Positions 1 to 8,641 are shown, numbered from the stretch's first letter. The stretch is DNA of 17,034 bases from DATJGF01 sp035495315 (GCA_035495315.1 DATJGF010000039.1:1-17034), one strand, 5' to 3'. Made by a program: numbers and translations. The notes: generated by a model not told the origin, from the letters alone.

Positions 1-245
1 GGGACTTGGTAGAAAACGTATGCGTGGTCACCATGCAAGGTTTGGCCGGAAGGGCTTCGGTTGGTAGCGTTGTAAGTGCCGGGATTGGTAATGACGGTGC
101 CTCCGACCATAAAGCTTCCCTGCGCCTGGATCATCAGGGGCTCGGCCAGTTTATTCGTGTCCTGGGCAATCGTGGAAACAAGAGCGACTACACCAAGCAC
201 CGCAAGCGAAGCGAGTTTCTTCATAGCGCACGGAGTCGCGTTCAT
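1..245 (-). CDS. Secreted alpha/beta hydrolase, N-terminal part (cut by window edge)
   Basis: The reading frame is open to the window edge, so only about 81 N-terminal residues are present. Two starts are possible: ATG at 245, preceded by a purine-rich GAAGAAG stretch, or the in-frame ATG at 224, which gives a cleaner signal peptide (MKKLASLAVLGVVALVSTIA). After the signal comes a segment with GSFMVGGTVITNPGTY and LHGDHAYVFYQVP. From memory, this resembles the start of a family of exported alpha/beta hydrolases in which GDHAYVFYQ precedes the first core strand. The oxyanion loop and nucleophile lie outside the window, so catalysis cannot be judged. It starts 7 bp after the stop of the upstream hydrolase if ATG 245 is used, so it is very likely the fourth gene of the same operon. 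The substrate is unknown. Confidence 0.6.
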   Translation of the reverse strand, partial: MNATPCAMKKLASLAVLGVVALVSTIAQDTNKLAEPLMIQAQGSFMVGGTVITNPGTYNATNRSPSGQTLHGDHAYVFYQV

Positions 246-252
246 GACTTCT

Positions 253-1365
253 TCATTTCAAGTTCTTTTCGAAGAATTCTTTCAGCTTCGCGACGGCTGG
301 CGCCACGAACTGGGGTTTGTCATACATATCAATGTGTGAGGCGCCATCAACGATGAAGAGTTCCTTTGGCTGCCGCGCCTTGGAATAAACCTCATCACTC
401 CAGAATTTGGTGTCGGCCTTCTCGCCCACGACCATCAGGATTGGCCGGGGTGAGATGGTGTCGACCTGATCGAAAGGGAAAAAGGCCATCTGCAAGGGGA
501 GACTGGAAAACATGTAGCGATTTGGGGAATTGGGATGCTTGCCACGCGGGGTCATGTAGTAGTCATAACCTTCGCGATACAGGATTGGCGTTTTTTCAGT
601 GAATTCAGCGGCGGAATCGGGCGAGATTTTTACCAGGCGGATGGGTTCGCCACGGGCCTCCTTGTTACGTTGCTCGCCGGCATCCTTGAGACGTTTCATC
701 CGCTCTTCGTACGACAACAAGCCCATCGCACGACGACGCGCATCGCCAAGATTAAACATGCTGACGGTCGCGACTGCCTTCACGCGCAACTCGGTTGTGG
801 CGTTGCATATCGCATAACCGCCGCCCGCGCAGATGCCGAGGGAGCCGATCCGGTTTGGATCGACTTGGGGCTGCTGAACCAGGTAATCGATGGCGCAACT
901 GATATCGTCCAAGCGTTGTGCGGGAACTTCTATCAAACGCGGCGTGCCCCCGCTCTCGCCTTGGTAGGAAGCATCGTAAGCCATGCTGATAAAACCCTCC
1001 TCAGCCAAGCGCTGCGCATACAGACCCGCTGTCTGCTCCTTGACGCCGCCGAAGGGATGGGTCACGACGATGGCCGGATATATCTTGCTCTCATCGAACC
1101 CGGCGGGCTTGAAGACATTCGCGACTATATCCGTAGCCAGGTTTCTGGCCTTGTAGCTGACACGCTCGATCGTGAGACCCTTTTTGTTGGGATAACCAAC
1201 CACCGCCTGCTCTTTCACCGGACCCGCCGTCCTGGTTTGAGCCGAGGTCTCCCCGGACGCCAGTAATTCAGCGCTTACGAAAGCAGCGCCGGGAATCGCG
1301 ACCATTGCCGTGCCGATGAACCTGCGTCGCCCTTTGTCGATGATCTCATTACTTTCATTTTTCAT
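253..1365 (-). CDS. Tat-exported dienelactone-hydrolase-like alpha/beta hydrolase
   Basis: 370 residues. The N-terminus carries a twin-arginine motif (RRRFIG, residues 13-18) and a hydrophobic stretch (about 19-36), so Tat export is expected. The alpha/beta hydrolase fold follows at about 65-368. The nucleophile elbow is G-I-C-A-G-G (177-182), so the nucleophile is Cys179 rather than Ser, as in dienelactone hydrolases. Asp318 (GEKADT) and His344 (DGASH) fit the rest of the triad. It is longer than classical dienelactone hydrolase (about 235 residues); the extra length is the export signal plus an insert at about 205-290, probably a lid. The start is supported by AGGAG (complement of 1372-1376) six bases before the ATG. 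It is the third gene of the exported-hydrolase run. The substrate (lactone or ester) is unknown, and an FrsA/YcjY-like hydrolase annotation is also possible. Confidence 0.8.
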   Translation of the reverse strand: MKNESNEIIDKGRRRFIGTAMVAIPGAAFVSAELLASGETSAQTRTAGPVKEQAVVGYPNKKGLTIERVSYKARNLATDIVANVFKPAGFDESKIYPAIVVTHPFGGVKEQTAGLYAQRLAEEGFISMAYDASYQGESGGTPRLIEVPAQRLDDISCAIDYLVQQPQVDPNRIGSLGICAGGGYAICNATTELRVKAVATVSMFNLGDARRRAMGLLSYEERMKRLKDAGEQRNKEARGEPIRLVKISPDSAAEFTEKTPILYREGYDYYMTPRGKHPNSPNRYMFSSLPLQMAFFPFDQVDTISPRPILMVVGEKADTKFWSDEVYSKARQPKELFIVDGASHIDMYDKPQFVAPAVAKLKEFFEKNLK

Positions 1366-1433
1366 AATCTGCTCCTATGCAAGTGCCGCAGAGCCGTTGG
1401 TACATGCGCCTAACCGGCACGCGACGGTTCGCG

Positions 1434-2297
1434 TCATTTCTTCTCGAATACCTCCTTGGCCACGGCAACAGCGGTTACGGCGTTAGGCCAGCCAGCATAA
1501 AACGCCAGGTGAGTGATGGTCTCGATTAACTCTTCCTGCTTCACGCCATTTTCGCGCGCCTTGACGAGATGAGACCGAAGCTGATCTGGCCGGTTCAGGG
1601 CAATAAGCGCGGCCACTGTCACTAGGCTTCGGTCGCGCTTCGACAGCTCTGGACGCTCCCAAACGTCCCCGTAGAGCACGTTGTCAGTCAGCTCCGCTAA
1701 CTTTGGGGCAAAGTCGCCGATCGCTTTTTGAGACGGACGGGACTGCGTGGGAGGAGCGGGCCTCGCAGGCCCGTCAGCTCTCGGCGCGCCATATTGTTCG
1801 TCGCTGACCTTCTCCATCCATTCGACGGACTTGCCGTCGAGCGACTCGCTGATGGCGATGTGCGCCATCGAGCTTTGCGGTGCAGCCCCGTGCCAGTGTT
1901 TCTGACCTGGCGGGATCCAAACCACGTCTCCTTGCCGGATATCCTCGATTGGATCGCCCCAGCGCTGCACACGCCCCAATCCAGCCGTTACGATCAGGAT
2001 CTGACCGAGCGGATGCGTGTGCCAGGCCGTGCGAGCGCCAGGTTCGAACGTAACGAGGGACCCGGATGCGCGAGCCGGGGCGTTCGCCTGGAACAGAGGG
2101 TCGACGCGCACAGAGCCGGTGAAATTCCCGGCACGTACTTGGCGGGATGGCTGCGAGCCGCTCCGTAGTATCCTGATTGATTGCGACCCCGGAGCTTGAG
2201 CGACGCCGGCCCCCGAGATGCCACCTGTCTGATTCGTCTGGGAGGACGCGGAAGCTAGGAGAGAAAGCATTATGGCAGACGTGGTAATCAGTTTCAT
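1434..2297 (-). CDS. Secreted cupin / carboxymuconolactone decarboxylase fusion protein
   Basis: 287 residues with a signal peptide (about 1-20). Residues about 75-155 form a cupin barrel with metal ligands in the usual order: His93 and His95 (WHTHP), Gln99 in the usual Glu/Gln position, and His134 (KHWHG). After a Pro-rich linker (about 172-190) comes a carboxymuconolactone decarboxylase (CMD) domain, about 195-285, with SKRDRSLVTVAALIAL and ETITHLAFYAGWPNA. The CMD domain has no CxxC pair, so it is the decarboxylase-like branch and not an AhpD-type disulfide peroxidase. Fusions of these domains are known, but export is less usual. GGTGAGG just before the ATG supports the start. It lies 26 bp after the carboxylesterase and 68 bp before the Tat hydrolase. 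The reaction is uncertain; lactone or ring-cleavage product processing is inferred from the two domains and neighbours. Confidence 0.85.
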   Translation of the reverse strand: MKLITTSAIMLSLLASASSQTNQTGGISGAGVAQAPGSQSIRILRSGSQPSRQVRAGNFTGSVRVDPLFQANAPARASGSLVTFEPGARTAWHTHPLGQILIVTAGLGRVQRWGDPIEDIRQGDVVWIPPGQKHWHGAAPQSSMAHIAISESLDGKSVEWMEKVSDEQYGAPRADGPARPAPPTQSRPSQKAIGDFAPKLAELTDNVLYGDVWERPELSKRDRSLVTVAALIALNRPDQLRSHLVKARENGVKQEELIETITHLAFYAGWPNAVTAVAVAKEVFEKK

Positions 2298-2323
2298 TTC
2301 CTCACCTTTGTTATCCTGACCAT

Positions 2324-4009
2324 TTAGCGCGGCCTCATGATCTCGACGGCCTTCTCAATCACATCCAGCCTCGCTTTCTTGGGATCGGGTTTCCCGACCG
2401 CCAAACCATCGGACTGGAAGTCGAGGAGTTCGTCCTTGCTGGGATTATAACGCGGCCATTTCGGCAATCCCGGGCCATTCGGATCGCCGGTCTTGGCGAA
2501 GTTTGCCCAATAGGTGTTCATCAGGTTGGCAACTTGCTGGTCGGTGGTCGCCACGGCAGCTCCGTTTCGGCCTCTAAGGCTGTTAAACACATAGGGGATT
2601 TCAGACCCGTGCGCTGCACCAAACCGCATCCTCTCTCGCATCGAAGGGGAAACGTAGGAGAACAGATAGATATAGGCCGGTGCACCTTTCGCGGCGAACG
2701 CTCGGGCGGTTAACCGGGCCGGCTCCGCCCATACCTTGTCAGTATTGACCATCGTCAGCATCTCGGCGAAATCGGTGGTACCTTCAGGATCGTATACCGC
2801 CTTCGCTTTCTCACTGAGCTTCCCGAAAAGAGAGAGCAGTTCCTCTTTCGAACGGGCATTGACGAAACCACCCGAGACTTCCGCACTGTTCGAGCCGATA
2901 ATGAGCGGAACTTTTGACTGCCTACCTCCCTCGTATGCGCTCTCAGCAGTTTCGACGACCAGTTTGCCGTCGAGAATCGGTCCGGAGTAGATGGGGGGCC
3001 CTCCGGGGCCGTCGCTTTCTTGTCCCCCGTCCACGATCTCGGCCACGCTCAGGGCGCGCAGTTTGGCCAATGCATCCGCGCCAGTACCCTCAATCCCATG
3101 TTTGCGTGCGAAGTTCACTCCGATCGTTTCCGCCGAAACGGGATAGAACGGATTAGCATTTTCTTGACGTATCGGTCTGCCGGTCAAAACCCCGTCCCGA
3201 CCCCCGCCAGATTCGCTGATCGCCCTGTGGAACAGGCCTTGCGCTTCCGGTATGGTAAGAAGTGAATGTACTGAAACACCACCAGCAGACTCTCCGAAGA
3301 TGGTGACATTTTTGGGATCGCCTCCGAACGCGGCAATATTTTGCTGCACCCACTTAAGGGCGGCGATTTGGTCCATGTAAGCGTAGTCGCCCTTGGGCTC
3401 TTCCGGATACTCCTTGCTCAACGCGGGGAACGCGAAGAAGCCGAGCCGCCCCAGACGGTAGTTGAAACTGATCAGAATAACTCCTTGCTTGGTGAACTGG
3501 GCTCCCGAGAGGCCTGACCCGCTTCCGAACACGAACGCACCACCGTGGATCCACACCATGACCGGTAGCTTTGCTCCCGGCTTGGCCCCCGCGGGTTTCC
3601 ACACATTGAGAAATAGGCAATCCTCCGAGGAATTCTGCGAAATTGAAGCCGGGCCGGAGCCAAAGCCTCTCTGTGCACAATCCGCCCCGAATCGGCTCGC
3701 ATCGCGTTCTCCCTGCCACGCGGGCGGAGGTTGGGGCGGGCGCCAACGCAGAGTACCGACCGGAGCAGCGGCATAGGGGATCCCTTTGAAGCTGGACACA
3801 TCGGCTTCGGTTATGCCACGCACAATTCCCGACGCGGTACGAACCGTCGGCGCTGCAGTAGGGGCAGAATTGACAACCGTTTTCGGTGTGGTGGGTGTGG
3901 GCGCCGTCTCCGGCGTGCTCCCTTTGGTCTTTTGCGCACCTGCTGAAGTAAGAAGCATGGCTGGCATCAGCCAGAGCGCGATGAAAGACTTCCGTTGGTT
4001 CTTGCTCAT
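2324..4009 (-). CDS. Secreted type B carboxylesterase (para-nitrobenzyl esterase family)
   Basis: 561 residues, normal length for the family. A signal peptide (about 1-25, ending SAGAQ) and a Thr/Pro-rich linker (about 28-55) precede the esterase domain (about 56-545). Conserved marks are FKGIPYAAAPVG (74-85), SEDCLFLNVW (128-137), oxyanion loop HGGAF (155-159) and nucleophile elbow GESAGG (239-244) with Ser241. The acid is probably Glu377 (SNSAEVSGG) and the base His467 (GAAHGSEIPYVF). All catalytic residues are therefore present. It hydrolyses carboxylic esters, presumably in the periplasm or outside the cell; the substrate cannot be read from sequence. It is the first gene of the minus-strand run of exported hydrolases. 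No Shine-Dalgarno-like sequence is seen before its ATG; repeats in the upstream gap may be regulatory. Confidence 0.92.
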   Translation of the reverse strand: MSKNQRKSFIALWLMPAMLLTSAGAQKTKGSTPETAPTPTTPKTVVNSAPTAAPTVRTASGIVRGITEADVSSFKGIPYAAAPVGTLRWRPPQPPPAWQGERDASRFGADCAQRGFGSGPASISQNSSEDCLFLNVWKPAGAKPGAKLPVMVWIHGGAFVFGSGSGLSGAQFTKQGVILISFNYRLGRLGFFAFPALSKEYPEEPKGDYAYMDQIAALKWVQQNIAAFGGDPKNVTIFGESAGGVSVHSLLTIPEAQGLFHRAISESGGGRDGVLTGRPIRQENANPFYPVSAETIGVNFARKHGIEGTGADALAKLRALSVAEIVDGGQESDGPGGPPIYSGPILDGKLVVETAESAYEGGRQSKVPLIIGSNSAEVSGGFVNARSKEELLSLFGKLSEKAKAVYDPEGTTDFAEMLTMVNTDKVWAEPARLTARAFAAKGAPAYIYLFSYVSPSMRERMRFGAAHGSEIPYVFNSLRGRNGAAVATTDQQVANLMNTYWANFAKTGDPNGPGLPKWPRYNPSKDELLDFQSDGLAVGKPDPKKARLDVIEKAVEIMRPR

Positions 4010-4016
4010 AAAGTTT

Positions 4017-4072
4017 GCGGCGTGACGTCGCGAGTTTTCATTTTAACCTTTTCCACAGTTTAGCGACGTGAC
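4017..4072. promoter_or_regulatory. Repeat pair upstream of the esterase operon, possible operator
   Basis: GCGGCGTGAC (4017-4026) and GCGACGTGAC (4063-4072) match at 9 of 10 bases, 46 bp apart. The same area also reads as an imperfect inverted repeat (GTGACGTCGC at 4022-4031 against GCGACGTGAC at 4063-4072, 9 of 10). The 31 bp between the inverted arms are A/T-rich, unlike the surroundings. The element ends only a few bases before the carboxylesterase start (4009), where a promoter of the leftward operon would be expected. No clear -35/-10 pair was found. An operator is an inference only. Confidence 0.25.
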
Positions 4073-4150
4073 ATGCGGAGAATCCAAGCAGAGCCCGCCA
4101 ACTTTTTTGGTCCATTTGGAATTCGAACTGGTCCGCATTTTTGCCGTTGC

Positions 4151-4179
4151 TCTAAACTATGGAATGAACGGGGTTTAGA
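4151..4179. repeat. Inverted repeat between kinase and esterase genes
   Basis: TCTAAAC (4151-4157) and GTTTAGA (4173-4179) are perfect complements around a 15-base spacer. The element lies in the 277-bp gap after the kinase stop at 4287. No run of T follows on either strand, so it is not a standard intrinsic terminator. It could be an operator or a chance repeat. The rest of 4010-4286 shows no gene. Confidence 0.25.
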
Positions 4180-4286
4180 CGGGCGCTTTGGAGGGGCCGC
4201 TTCAACCGTGGAAGTATATTGTTCCTGGTATTCCCGCCCTAGAACCAACCCTTTTGCTCGTCGAAGGCAGCAGCGCGTCTCTTGCT

Positions 4287-7200
4287 CTACGGATCGGCCG
4301 GACCGTTTCCCAAGGCGGCCTTCTTCCCTGCATCGCGGACTCGTGAGCCAGCCAGGAGCCGAAGGCCCCCCAGCGTCCTCGCTGCAAGCCAGTGACCGTC
4401 TGGTGAAAAAAGGATGTCCCTGACAGGATCCGCAAGTCGTTGGATCGAGAGGAGTTCTTGTTGAGTCCGAACATTCCAAAAGCGAAGGGTACTGTCGTCA
4501 CTGACAGAGGCGAGGGTCTCGCCATCGGGAGAAAAAGCAAGCCACCTGACTCCCTGGGTATGGCCTGTGCAGACCCCGAGGAGTTTTCCGTTGTGGGTGT
4601 CCCACAAACGAATGGCGTTTTCAGTCTCTGCGATGGGGTTGGATCCGGCTGCAAGAATGCCGCCGTCGTCCGATAGCGCCAGTGGCGTGCCGAAGCCGAA
4701 GTCAGCCGCGATCGGGAATTCCGCTTTAAGCGACCGCGTCGTTGGATTCCATAGCTTGAGCGACCCGTCGTGGAATGTAACAGCGGCAGAGCCGTTTCGA
4801 GAGAAAAGCGCACCTTTGCCTTGGATCCGTAATGGGGCTTCTGAAGGGACCCGTAGATTCCACCACAGCACGGAATCTCTGTCTCCTCCAGCCAGGAGTG
4901 TGGATCCGTCAGGAGAGATGGCCGCCCAGGATCTGAGTATTTCATGGCTTTCCAAGTCCACTGATTTCCTGGATTGCAGGTCCCAAACACGGAGCCCGCC
5001 TTCCGGCAAGGGATGGACCAGCACGTGGAAATCATCGCTGACTACCCCCGCCCACCGGCTGAACGGGAGCCTGCCTAATGGCAAAGTGTCCTCGGGTTCC
5101 GAAGTCCTGAGGTTCAGCAGTACGAACTTGGACTGGTCATTGATTGCTGCCAGCATTCGCCCGTCCTTGGAAAACTTCATCGGCACCCAATTGCCTTCGT
5201 AAAACATCTCTCTCGCGGCGGCATTTGTGGGCCAAAGCCGGATCGTCCCGTCTTTGGCCCCGCTGAGAATGCCCTGACCATCGGCCGTGAAAGCCACAGC
5301 CCAGACCTCAGAAGGATTCCCGTGCAACCTTTCAACACACTGCAGGGTGGCGACGTCCCATAAGCGAATTGAGTGGTCCCAACTTCCTGACGCGAGCAGT
5401 TTTCCACCGGGATCGAAAGCGAGGCTGGCAATCATGCCGGAATGTTCAGTCGCGTGGGGACGCTGGGGCACGCTAGCCACTTTCTCGCCCGTCTTGGAGT
5501 CCCAGGCCTCGAGAACGAAAATGGTGCCATCTCGCAGTGTATTCTGGGCGGCGACAATTAAATGCCCGTCCGGGGAGAACGCCAAATTATTCATGCTCTG
5601 CCGCCAGGGGGTGTTGAACATCCCGTCAGAATGTGCGAGCGTTCGCAAAGCCTTCCCCGTTTCCAGGTCCCAGAGAACAATCCCGTTGGTGGAGTCGACC
5701 GCAATCACATCACCGCGAGGGCTGAATGAAAAGGGCGGTATGCCGTGCGGAATCTCACCCACGATCTTCCCGTCGGTACTTTTAAGAATCTGGACCCCGT
5801 TGAACGAAGTGGCTACCAATCGTTGTCCATCGGGCGAGAAGGCGACCGGAGCCATGTGCTCCGGGAGAGAATAGACCTCAACCCAGTCAGAGGTTCGCCA
5901 GACGCGGACTGTGCCTTTGCTTGCCGTCGCCAGCAAACCGGCGGTTGACAGCGCAACTGAAGAACCCGACTTGGCCAAAGCTTTCACCAGGCTGCCGGTT
6001 TTCGCGTCGTAGATTCGAACTGCATCTTGTAGTCCAACCGCCAGCCATTCCGACGAGTTCGCCAGGGATAGAACACTGGACGGCTCCTGAGCGAACAGTC
6101 TATGGTCATCCCCTTGCGCCGCCTGCCATAAATACCGCCACTCGAACCGTTGTGAACCTGTGGTACGATGTTTAGCCAGGAGTTCGGTCGCTCGACTCAG
6201 GTTTCCGGCAAGGATTGAGTGGTGGGCAAGATTGATGTCAGCAACATATTCGTTTAGCTCGGCTCTCCCCTGGCTATGCAATGCGCGTTCTCGCTCCCGT
6301 TCGGCCGTGTGACGAAGCATTTCTTCGTTATTTCGACCCTGTTCTGCAACACGCTCTGCGCTCGTAGCGCGCCATGCCTGCCAAACACTGACTGTAGTGC
6401 CAGCAACGACAACAATGAGAATGGCGGCAGCAGCAGCAAAACCGGCGCGATGCCGCCGCACTGCTTTGCTCAGGCGATACGCCGTGCTTTGAGGCCGAGC
6501 CAAAACCGGTTCCTGGTCTAAATAACGCTGGAGGTCAGCCGCAAGTTCCCGCGCGGTGTCATAGCGACGCGTGCGGTCCTTCTCCAGGCATTTCATTACG
6601 ATCCAATCCAAATCCCGATCCAGCGACATTATCGGCGAGTTGGTCGAACCGGCGGCAACCACCCGGCTTAACCGCGTTGAAGGTTTGGGCGGCTCAACCT
6701 CCTTAATCATTCGGCGCATCCCCTCCAGGCCGGATTGTGTCAACTCCTTCGCCTCGAAGGGTGTCACGCCGGTGAGTAGTTCGTAGAGCAAAACGCCCAG
6801 CGAATAGATGTCGCTCCGTGTATCCACGTCCGAGCCGGTCATCTCCGCTTGTTCCGGGCTGGTGTAAGCAGGTGTACCGATGAACGCGTGGAAATTGGTC
6901 AAAATGGTTTTCTCGGTAAGCGGTTCCTCAATCGCTTTGGCGACACCAAAATCGATGACCTTCGGTACCGCCTTTCCATCCTGGACGGTAACGAGAACGT
7001 TTGAGGGCTTTAAGTCGCGATGAATAACACCCTTCTGGTGGGCGTGTTGGATGGCGTGGCAAAGCTGGATAAAAAGGGTCAGGCGATCCTGCAGCGAGAG
7101 TCGATTGGCTTGGCAGTAATCGGTAATCCGCACTCCGCGAACCAACTCCATCACGAAAAACGGGCGACCGGTTCCCGTTGCCCCACCATCGAACACACGT

Positions 7201-7631
7201 GCAATGTTCGGATGATCCATCAGCGCAAGCGCCTGTCGTTCGGCCTCGAACCGGGCGACGATGCTCTTGGTATCCATGCCCAACTTGATCACCTTCACGG
7301 CAATCTGGCGCCGAACGGGTTCGCGTTGCTCAGCCCTGTAAACAACACCGAAGCCCCCCTCGCCGATCTTCTCCAATAGTTTGTATCGACCAATGCAGTC
7401 GCCTATCTGTTCTTCGTGCAGGGTGAGCTTGCCTGCCACCTCCATGGAGTGCCGGAGCGGGTCGGAGACCCCCTGTACGAGGAAGGTGTCCTCCTGATTA
7501 TTCGCGAGCAACTCCTCGACGGCTTTCCTGAGCTTGGGATCCCCGGCGGTCGCCCGCTCAAGAAAAGCGGCGCGCGCCTCCGGTGAAGGTTGGTCCAGAG
7601 CGGCATCAAAGATTTCGCGTTCGCGGGTCAT
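4287..7631 (-). CDS. Membrane Ser/Thr protein kinase with WD40 double propeller
   Basis: 1114 residues. A short N-terminal helical segment (1-75) of the type that often precedes such kinases comes first. The kinase domain (about 83-370) is complete: Gly loop GEGGFG (90-95), Lys113 (AVKV), catalytic HRDLKPSN (204-211) with Asp206, DFG (227-229) and activation loop GTPAYTSPEQ (252-261). One transmembrane helix (about 397-417) is followed by a charged coiled-coil-like stretch (about 420-460). Residues about 505-1095 hold roughly 13-14 WD40-like blades (for example LAFSPDG, SIRLWDV, GTIRLWP), enough for two seven-bladed propellers, predicted outside the cytoplasm. The gene starts 70 bp after the ECF sigma gene in the same direction, so they are probably co-transcribed. 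The kinase likely signals to that sigma factor or a partner, with the propeller as protein-binding or sensory module. No Shine-Dalgarno sequence precedes the ATG. Confidence 0.92.
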   Translation of the reverse strand: MTREREIFDAALDQPSPEARAAFLERATAGDPKLRKAVEELLANNQEDTFLVQGVSDPLRHSMEVAGKLTLHEEQIGDCIGRYKLLEKIGEGGFGVVYRAEQREPVRRQIAVKVIKLGMDTKSIVARFEAERQALALMDHPNIARVFDGGATGTGRPFFVMELVRGVRITDYCQANRLSLQDRLTLFIQLCHAIQHAHQKGVIHRDLKPSNVLVTVQDGKAVPKVIDFGVAKAIEEPLTEKTILTNFHAFIGTPAYTSPEQAEMTGSDVDTRSDIYSLGVLLYELLTGVTPFEAKELTQSGLEGMRRMIKEVEPPKPSTRLSRVVAAGSTNSPIMSLDRDLDWIVMKCLEKDRTRRYDTARELAADLQRYLDQEPVLARPQSTAYRLSKAVRRHRAGFAAAAAILIVVVAGTTVSVWQAWRATSAERVAEQGRNNEEMLRHTAERERERALHSQGRAELNEYVADINLAHHSILAGNLSRATELLAKHRTTGSQRFEWRYLWQAAQGDDHRLFAQEPSSVLSLANSSEWLAVGLQDAVRIYDAKTGSLVKALAKSGSSVALSTAGLLATASKGTVRVWRTSDWVEVYSLPEHMAPVAFSPDGQRLVATSFNGVQILKSTDGKIVGEIPHGIPPFSFSPRGDVIAVDSTNGIVLWDLETGKALRTLAHSDGMFNTPWRQSMNNLAFSPDGHLIVAAQNTLRDGTIFVLEAWDSKTGEKVASVPQRPHATEHSGMIASLAFDPGGKLLASGSWDHSIRLWDVATLQCVERLHGNPSEVWAVAFTADGQGILSGAKDGTIRLWPTNAAAREMFYEGNWVPMKFSKDGRMLAAINDQSKFVLLNLRTSEPEDTLPLGRLPFSRWAGVVSDDFHVLVHPLPEGGLRVWDLQSRKSVDLESHEILRSWAAISPDGSTLLAGGDRDSVLWWNLRVPSEAPLRIQGKGALFSRNGSAAVTFHDGSLKLWNPTTRSLKAEFPIAADFGFGTPLALSDDGGILAAGSNPIAETENAIRLWDTHNGKLLGVCTGHTQGVRWLAFSPDGETLASVSDDSTLRFWNVRTQQELLSIQRLADPVRDILFSPDGHWLAARTLGGLRLLAGSRVRDAGKKAALGNGPADP

Positions 7632-7701
7632 CTGATCGAATTCTAAAATCTAGCTGGCATAACAGGCGGAGGATCAATTGAAAACCCGCCAACTACTTGC
7701 G

Positions 7702-8268
7702 TCAAACGATTGACTGTTTTTTGCCAATCTGTCGCCGTAACCATGCTCTTGCGTAAGTCCATGTACGTTCCGCGCTTCGCAACGACATTCCCATGGTTGC
7801 TGCCGCCTCACCCATGCTCATCCCCACAAAATAGCGGTATTTAACCAGACTCGCGGCGGTGGGGTCCTCTTTCGTCAGCAGTTCAAGGGCTTCGTCCACG
7901 GCGAGCAGTTCCTCGTCCGGCGAAGTTTGGGCCAGGCGATCTTCCTGCAGTTCTTCGTGGGCGGCACCGCTGCCGCGCTTTATTGCGTGCTTCCGGCGAG
8001 CCGAGTCCACGAGGATGCGCCGCATAGCTTCTGCTGCCGCCGAAAAAAAGTGCGCTCGGTTCTCAAACTGAGGGTCGCCGTCCCCGACCATCCTCACCCA
8101 GGCCTCATGCACCAAGGCCGTCGGTTGCAGCGTGTTTCCAGGCGCCTCACCAGCCATTTTCTGGGCCGCAATTCGTTTTAGCTCGGTATAGACAAGCGAA
8201 AGCAACTGCTCGGCGCCTTGCTGGTTACCGCCATTGATCTCGCGGAGGATCTGCGTGATTTCCGACAT
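7702..8268 (-). CDS. ECF-type RNA polymerase sigma factor (kinase-linked type)
   Basis: 188 residues. Region 2 spans about 5-93 (LLSLVYTELKRIAAQKM, LVHEAWVRM, FFSAAAEAMRRILVDSARR), and region 4 about 122-180 with a helix-turn-helix at about 149-172 (MSMGEAAATMGMSLRSAERTW). The pattern LQPTALVHEAWVRM plus RRILVDSARRK matches the TIGR02999-type ECF family common in Acidobacteriota, Verrucomicrobiota and Planctomycetota. Members often sit directly upstream of a Ser/Thr kinase, as here (gap 70 bp). No anti-sigma gene is next to it, so control by phosphorylation through the neighbouring kinase is the inferred mechanism. GAGG (complement) lies about 10 bases before the ATG and supports the start. 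Target promoters are unknown. Confidence 0.92.
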   Translation of the reverse strand: MSEITQILREINGGNQQGAEQLLSLVYTELKRIAAQKMAGEAPGNTLQPTALVHEAWVRMVGDGDPQFENRAHFFSAAAEAMRRILVDSARRKHAIKRGSGAAHEELQEDRLAQTSPDEELLAVDEALELLTKEDPTAASLVKYRYFVGMSMGEAAATMGMSLRSAERTWTYARAWLRRQIGKKQSIV

Positions 8269-8515
8269 ACTCAGTTAGCCTCAAACGGCCGCAAACTAAA
8301 TGCGCCTTCTCGCTGGACTCCTTTTCGGAAGGACGTTCAGGTCCCGGAAAGACGCTGCCCAAGAATATCCGTGGGATTAGAGCGATTCTATTTCGAAGTT
8401 AGGAGGCCGGAAACTTTGAACCGATCGCTAATGACTTTGTTTGCAGTCATGGTTTGAAGGTAATGTACCTTGGAGATTCGTCACTAGCTGGACACGCTAA
8501 AATACTCTCCGAACG

Positions 8516-8534
8516 CGCCAAAAACGCTTTGGCG
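8516..8534. repeat. Hairpin: 7-bp stem, 5-base loop
   Basis: CGCCAAA (8516-8522) and TTTGGCG (8528-8534) are perfect complements around AACGC. There is no T tract directly after it on the plus strand; on the minus strand the arm sequence is followed by GCG. It is therefore not a good intrinsic terminator. Function unknown. Confidence 0.35.
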
Positions 8535-8641
8535 TATCAGAGTTTCGCGACCGGATTTTGCATGGCTTCCCCTTGAGACCAGATTCTGCCACCCAGCGCG
8601 TATGATCGATGGAGCGTGCGGACTCCGGCGGCCAAACCTTG

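Noticed and set aside
535..1266. Long plus-strand frame (243 codons) opposite the Tat hydrolase
   Set aside because: Antisense to a gene with full catalytic motifs; no domain or start signal of its own.
4151..4179. Intrinsic terminator of the kinase operon
   Set aside because: The stem is only 7 A/T-rich pairs with a 15-base loop and no T tract follows.
4202..5035. Minus-strand frame of 277 codons overlapping the kinase 3' end
   Set aside because: It lies in another frame over clear WD40 coding sequence and has no motif; a frameshift in the kinase is not needed because the WD40 frame ends at a proper stop at 4287.
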